A stretch of 64,000 nt of DNA from Fratercula arctica (Eukaryota; Chordata; Aves; Charadriiformes; Alcidae), in NCBI GenBank assembly GCA_947846985.1, contig CANTUZ010000001.1, forward strand, positions 35,426,727-35,490,726. Direction: 5' to 3'. The notes beneath the pieces are model-generated. The model was given only the letters and a program-made list of their open reading frames with translations. It had not been told where the DNA came from and did no database searches. Positions within the stretch are counted from its first letter, which is position 1. Every line of letters begins with the position of its first letter. The translations under genes and the position numbers were made by a program. Below, piece after piece: positions 58,606 through 64,000 of this stretch.

Positions 58606-59650
58606 TATAACTTGTTACAAGTTATTCTGTGCTTTTGGCATCAGGTAAACATAGCTGAATATTAAAAAAATTAATGTTGTATTGAAGAGCTGGGGATTTT
58701 TTTCCATACTAATGAAATCTAGTAGATGTCTAATTTGCCTAGAGATTTTTTATTTTCTTTTGGCTTAACATGATAAGACAGAAGTGCTAAGAGTATAATT
58801 GACCTCTCAAGTAAAACGTGCACATGACCTTGTGTGCTTCATACGGGCAAATGATCTAAATAGCAGCAAAGAACTTGTGAAGTTTAGTTCCTGATTTTGG
58901 AATCTGTTTTATGAATCACTTCAACGGGCAGTGTCTTCACAGAGCAGGCCTGTGTTAATAGTTGACACACTGTCGTGTATTTGAGTAATATCTTTTTGCA
59001 ATGAAAATTAAGTTCAAGTAACACTCTTTCATGAATATGCATAATATAACGTCTTCTGCTAATTAGTGTCCTAAGTAGTTCATCTGTGTTATCACTAAAT
59101 TCTGCACATAGTGAAAAATGGAAAACCATAATATATTGGTCTGTAATTTCATCATAAATTCATGCATGCTATAGAGTCAATGACATTCAGGAAGTGTATT
59201 AACCTTTGGAATAAAGTAAATCATCAAGACAATAACAGCTAAGGCATATGTATCACCTCTACCTGGTAAGGTATAGAAAATGCCCTCTCCTTCTGAGCCC
59301 CTGTAATGTAATGAAACATTTCAGTTATGAGTACTAGGGCATGTTTGTCCTGCAACATCAGTCATATGCAGGTAAATCTTAAGCATTTACACCAACATTC
59401 AAAGCAAAATTTGTGGACCCTTTGAACAAGGAAGAAAGATAACAAGTGCTGGAACAACCACAGAAAAAATCTAGCTCATCACCAGCTTGTTCTATCTGTT
59501 GATGTAATCAAGACAGATGGCAATAGATTTACAATTACAATTATTACAGGACCACTTCTACTGTCTTCTTGGCTGCGAAAGTTTTTATGAGTGTAACCAG
59601 AAAACATCATTTGGGAGAAACAGGATTATTTATAGGCAGTAGTGTGCACC

Positions 59651-59674
59651 TTTTTTTTTTTTTTTTTTTTTTTT
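59651..59674. repeat. Poly(T) tract, 24 bp
   Basis: Uninterrupted T-run. Confidence 0.95.
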
Positions 59675-60631
59675 CCAGGGAAAAAATATTTTTGGTCAAT
59701 GCTGATTAAGAAGATAGTTTTCAATTAATAAAGAATCTAGTCAGTAATGGGGAAAAGTTAAGTAAATTAGTTGCTGACAGCTTCTTGTGGTAGATTTCCT
59801 TTACAGAATCTGGTATCAGAGGGAGGAAGTACTCTAAAACACTGACATTCTAAGTAGCGTTAGGAGAAAGCATTTAAAGAACCCAGGAAAAAGTGATTGA
59901 ACCTTCTAGTGTCTAATACAGCAAGGTGGTAACCTTTTCTCTGTAGCAATCCCACTGCCTGAAAATATAACAATTATCTGTCCTAGCTGGAAGAGGGATG
60001 TCTGGTGTCTATCTTCCAGAAAGGTGAGACAACCAGGGAAAGAAACAGAACTGAAATTTATTGTTGAGTAGCCTTCCCATATGATAGAGAAGAGTTGATG
60101 CCTCAATAAGCCAGACTGTTTTCTTCTTCTAAGGATGTGATAGCTATTTCTTCCTTTGCAGAGACAGTGAATATGGCACACCATAATCACTCTTTGTCTT
60201 TTGTAAAAGAACAAATCTGTAATATTTTATGTTATGTTTTTAGTACAGCAAAAAAAACCAATTCTCCTGGACTGTCCAGGTTTTAAACACCTACATATAT
60301 GATGTAAAAACACTGGGTCAAGTTAAGTATGTATGTGTCTGTATTGTAAAGGCAAGTGTTTTTTCAGGTTTTTCGGACATATATAACTGTTTGGCTTTCT
60401 CACCTCAGGCCACAGGTTCTTGTTGAACAACCAGAATAAACCGTTTTCAAAATCTTCTTACTCGCCAATATTTCAGTGGCTTAGCACAGAAGAAAGACTT
60501 AGTCAAAGACTCTTGAAATGCAAAATTTATTGAGAAAGTAAAAATGAACTAATGTTCACTCTATCACAGAGTTATAGCCTTGCTAAATGATCCCTATGTC
60601 ATGATGTTTGGTTGATTCCAGTTATAAGACA

Positions 60632-60660
60632 AAAACAAACAAACAAACAAACAAACAAAC
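60632..60660. repeat. AAAC tetranucleotide microsatellite
   Basis: About seven tandem AAAC units after a short A-run. Confidence 0.95.
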
Positions 60661-61035
60661 CCAAAGTAAGTATTAAAAGCTAACCAAACTTTATCCTTGC
60701 ATCCTTTTTTTTCCCTTCATTTGGAATATCACTTGACTTTTACATAAACTAGTGAGCTATTTACTGAATATTTTCATCTGGTTATTGGTTGAACATAGCA
60801 AACAAATATTGTAAAATTCTTTACATAGAATCATATCCCACAGTAGGAAATTGCTAGCACTGAATAACAGAAATTATGCAAAGGTACATCGAGTGATTGA
60901 CTGGAAGACAATGATTATTCATCTAACTAAAATATGGATAGGGAAACCACATATTCATCAAATAATTAAAATATTGCAAAGCTGTTCAACGGCAAAATGA
61001 ATCAGATCTATGCAATCACTCTAAATGGCCTTGGA

Positions 61036-61060
61036 TATTATTATTATTATTATTATTATT
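61036..61060. repeat. ATT trinucleotide microsatellite
   Basis: About eight perfect tandem ATT units. Confidence 0.95.
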
Positions 61061-63173
61061 AGGTTAGGTAAGATTGCCTTTTGCCATTTAGACGTGACCT
61101 TTTGCCTTCTGCAGAGATGCATATTTTGACCCAGTGAGCAAATAACCTAGCATGAGTAGACAGCAAATAGGAAGTTGAGATAGACTTTTCCCATTCCAAT
61201 ACAAACAACTTTCAGTCCTTGAATACTCAGTAAGAGACAGATGCAATTCTGTTCAATGATTTGCAAGAAGAGGAGCTGGCCATGCATCAAGAACACACAA
61301 AACACTGAGCGAGAAAACACTTATTTGACAGGATTTTAACCTTTCCTCTGTACACACTATTGAGAAGTGAGATGTGATACAGACCATTTTCATTTATTGT
61401 ATCACATATATACATCACATACAGAAGGGCCTGGGAAAGATGAGGACAACTGAAAGTTAAAGTGGAAGGAGGAAGTGGAAGGCTGGTGGTAGAAGAGGAT
61501 GAAATAAATGTCTTTCAGGATACTCCATACCGTATTATTGTCTCTTACTATTCTGTAAAGCAATTTTTCCATAAAATTTATGAAAATCTAGCACCTGTAA
61601 TGATCATAGTCCCAATGTACAACTTTCCTTTGAGAAAAAAATAGACAATTGGATAAAAGAGTTTCCTATCCAACTCCAAGATGAAGAATCTAAAGATAAG
61701 ACCTACTCCATCCCCTCCTTTCTTTTCAGTTTTGAGAAGGTTAAATGACACAATCATCTTAGCCTCTTTTTTTTGGAAAGGAGTTTTGGTCTAGCTCTCA
61801 GCTTCAACAATACTTATCAAATGATGGTGAAGATAAGAATTTTTTGAGGACTGTTAAACAGAACTAGAGTCATCATCATTTTTCATCTACATCTGAGTCA
61901 TTACACAGAATAAGGACACTTTTTGACTTATACTTTTCTGTTCCGTTCATTTACACCTCCCTTTCATTTAAGTCTGATTTACCCTTCTGTACCTAGAATA
62001 TTTTAAAGTGAGATTTAATATTAATTAGAGACAGTCATATTTGGTTTTATATTAAACGCAATATAGTCTTAGGGAGAGTCCATTATTTACTTTTTAGCAA
62101 ATGACCTGTAATACAAAAGTTCACACTCTAAAAATTTTTATAGAGGGCAAAATTAATGTTTCCAATACTGGGTGCAATTTCAAAGGCTCATCAAAGAAAA
62201 AAGAAAAAAAAAAAGAGTAACACTATATGTAAAAACAATTACATTTGCATTGAATCCTGGGCAGAAACTACAATGCACCTATTGTCAATACAAATGATAC
62301 ACCAGCAAAGTGAAAAGCGATAACCACTAGGAATCATGAGTTGCAAAAGTCTAAGAAAGAGCAAAACTAAAAATCAAGCCTCCTCTCCTAAAAAGTGTTT
62401 TGTAGTGCATCTGGATTTTCACACTTCTCTTTGTAAAAATCCTCAGCAACTGGTTGTCAAAAATAAGACAACAGAAAGAAGAAGGAAATTTCAGCATCCC
62501 CTGTCTTGACACATGTTCCTAGAATAACAAAACATTCATAATCACTTGTCTTTTACTTAAACCTACCTGTAGTTGAAACAGATAACAAACAAGCAACTAA
62601 TTTTTTCATACTGTACTTATAATAGAAACATGGAAAAGTTGGCTTTACACCTTGTACTTTAGTTGTCAAATTGACCACAACTGGTTTTAGAATTAAATAA
62701 AGCTGAAAATGCAGAGAATTACATGTGAAAAATGAAATATGTAGTGATAGAAATAACCGGGAGGAACATATAAAGTTTTATGCATAATCTTGTAGGTAGA
62801 TTTTTTTTTTTTTGAGATCAAAATTTGGCCATACTTGTCTAAGAACCTCTTATATCTCTTCTGCAAGAATTATACTCCTTGGGTTTAGTGCCATTGGTTG
62901 CAGAAACACAGGAACAACTGTAGGTGTTTTATCTTTCCATGACAGCTGGCATCAAAGCTTTTAGAGGACGGCAAATACTCCACAATTACAAAGAATTCTG
63001 CTCAGAAGATATCCGCCATGTTCATTCAAAGGTTACCTCTTAGTTTATGAAATTTATGAACTTACAAAATTCTAAACAAATTAAGACCTTCCAAACTGTG
63101 GGTGATACCAGTATACATCCATACAGCATTATTCATATCTTTGTCTGGCTGAATAAGTAGAGCTGTATCAATT

Positions 63174-63198
63174 AAAAAAAAAAAAAAAAAAAAAAAAA
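63174..63198. repeat. Poly(A) tract, 25 bp
   Basis: Uninterrupted A-run; no retrocopy recognisable upstream. Confidence 0.95.
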
Positions 63199-64000
63199 TT
63201 GTCCACTTTCCTTTTTTAATAGTATCTAGTGACAGAAAATTGAATAATTTAATTGGGAAATGAGCAAACAAAAAGGTTGGGTTTAATTATTAAGTGAGTT
63301 ATAGTTTCATTTAATGGAACATTTTATTGTTGATACACAATATTAATCTTTCTCATTCAAAAAATTGACCAAAGACTACTAAATCTTCATGTAAAAATGA
63401 ATTTTCTTGTGTGCATGCTACAGGCATCCTGAATTGATAGGCAAATCCTGCTCATTATCTAAATTCTTCATCAGATCTTTTAGTCCCCCAAATGAAGTCA
63501 GTTACAGTCCAGTGAAGCCTAAAATATACATAGAATACAGCTATCCAACCAGTATTGAAAAGCATGTAAAGCCATGTGACTTCTTATCAACAAACCACTA
63601 AATAAAATTCATAAAATGAGTGAAAAGTATTAAAAGTCTTCTTCCCATCAGTGATCCCATAAATATTTTTGAGAAGATTTTTCCTTGTCCATGTTTTAAG
63701 AAGTTTGCCTTTCTTCATATCCTTGTTTATATCTACTTAGCTGTACTATTTGAATTGGGGATGGGTGAGGTATAGATTCTGTTAGTGAAGAATATCATTG
63801 TTTGTTTTCATTCTGAATTTGAAATAAACTTGAATATTCCATCAAATTAAAGAAAAAAAATCACAGTAAAAAAATTTCACTACAACTAAAGTAAATAATT
63901 TTTTCTCAGTGTTGACAATGTATTTTTTATTGTACTTTAACAAAAAGTATTCTAACTGAAAAGCTCAAGATATATTCAGCTCAAGATATATTGAAAAACA

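Larger units (their letters stand above)
58606..64000. other. Gene-free interval to the window end
   Basis: No supported gene or transposon. Simple repeats are T24 (59651-59674), AAAC units (60632-60660), an ATT array (61036-61060) and A25 (63174-63198). 58890-59130 is complex AT-rich sequence with an octamer-like ATATGCATAAT (59035-59045), and might be a regulatory element. Confidence 0.55.

Noticed and set aside
1..64000. tRNA, rRNA, endogenous retroviral gag/pol/env genes, mitochondrial insertions
   Set aside because: None could be recognised on either strand; the only polymerase frames belong to CR1.

Overview
The window looks like a piece of bird nuclear genome. It is AT-rich and dominated by non-LTR retrotransposons of the CR1 family, many carrying the avian 3' signature of ATTCTATG octamers (seen reversed as 'atcatagaatcatagaat'). 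It also holds solo LTRs of types I associate with avian endogenous retroviruses. I see no host protein-coding exon, rRNA, tRNA or CRISPR array that I can support. Every reading frame of convincing length belongs to a retrotransposon. The species cannot be fixed from the sequence; a recent, intact CR1 only says that CR1 was active lately in this lineage.

The centrepiece is a nearly full-length, plus-strand CR1 at about 32970-37579. It has a GC-rich 5' UTR, an uninterrupted ORF1 (zinc-finger-like Cys motif, coiled coil, SGNH-esterase-like domain), an uninterrupted ORF2 (apurinic endonuclease, reverse transcriptase, C-terminal region), and a short 3' UTR with the family stem-loop and octamer tail. 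ORF2 has no AUG before its endonuclease domain. The last two sense codons of ORF1 form the heptamer T TTA AAC directly before the UAG stop, and ORF2 is open in the -1 frame from that point. ORF2 may therefore be made as an ORF1-ORF2 fusion by -1 ribosomal frameshifting. This is the most interesting signal in the window. The esterase domain of ORF1 also seems to have lost its catalytic Asp/His block.

Layout: 1-13000 holds five CR1 fragments (one plus, four minus) in AT-rich DNA. 13000-19716 has only simple repeats. 19717-20890 is a composite of a rearranged CR1 and LTR-derived pieces. 24461-24539 is an ATAGG pentamer array. 25072-26172 is a 3'-truncated minus-strand CR1. 26480-26830 is a GC-richer patch with a perfect X-box palindrome. 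28915-29066 is a short CR1 tail. 30560-32000 is a very old, plus-strand CR1-like copy just upstream of the intact one. 38430-39546 is an internally deleted CR1. 44832-45563 is an ERVL-like solo LTR with a near-matching 5-bp duplication. 50425-50818, 53265-54283 and 57656-58605 are further CR1 copies, and about 55200-56168 is a second type of LTR. CR1-derived DNA is roughly a fifth of the window (my sum of estimated intervals). The rest appears to be non-coding DNA with A/T tracts and microsatellites.
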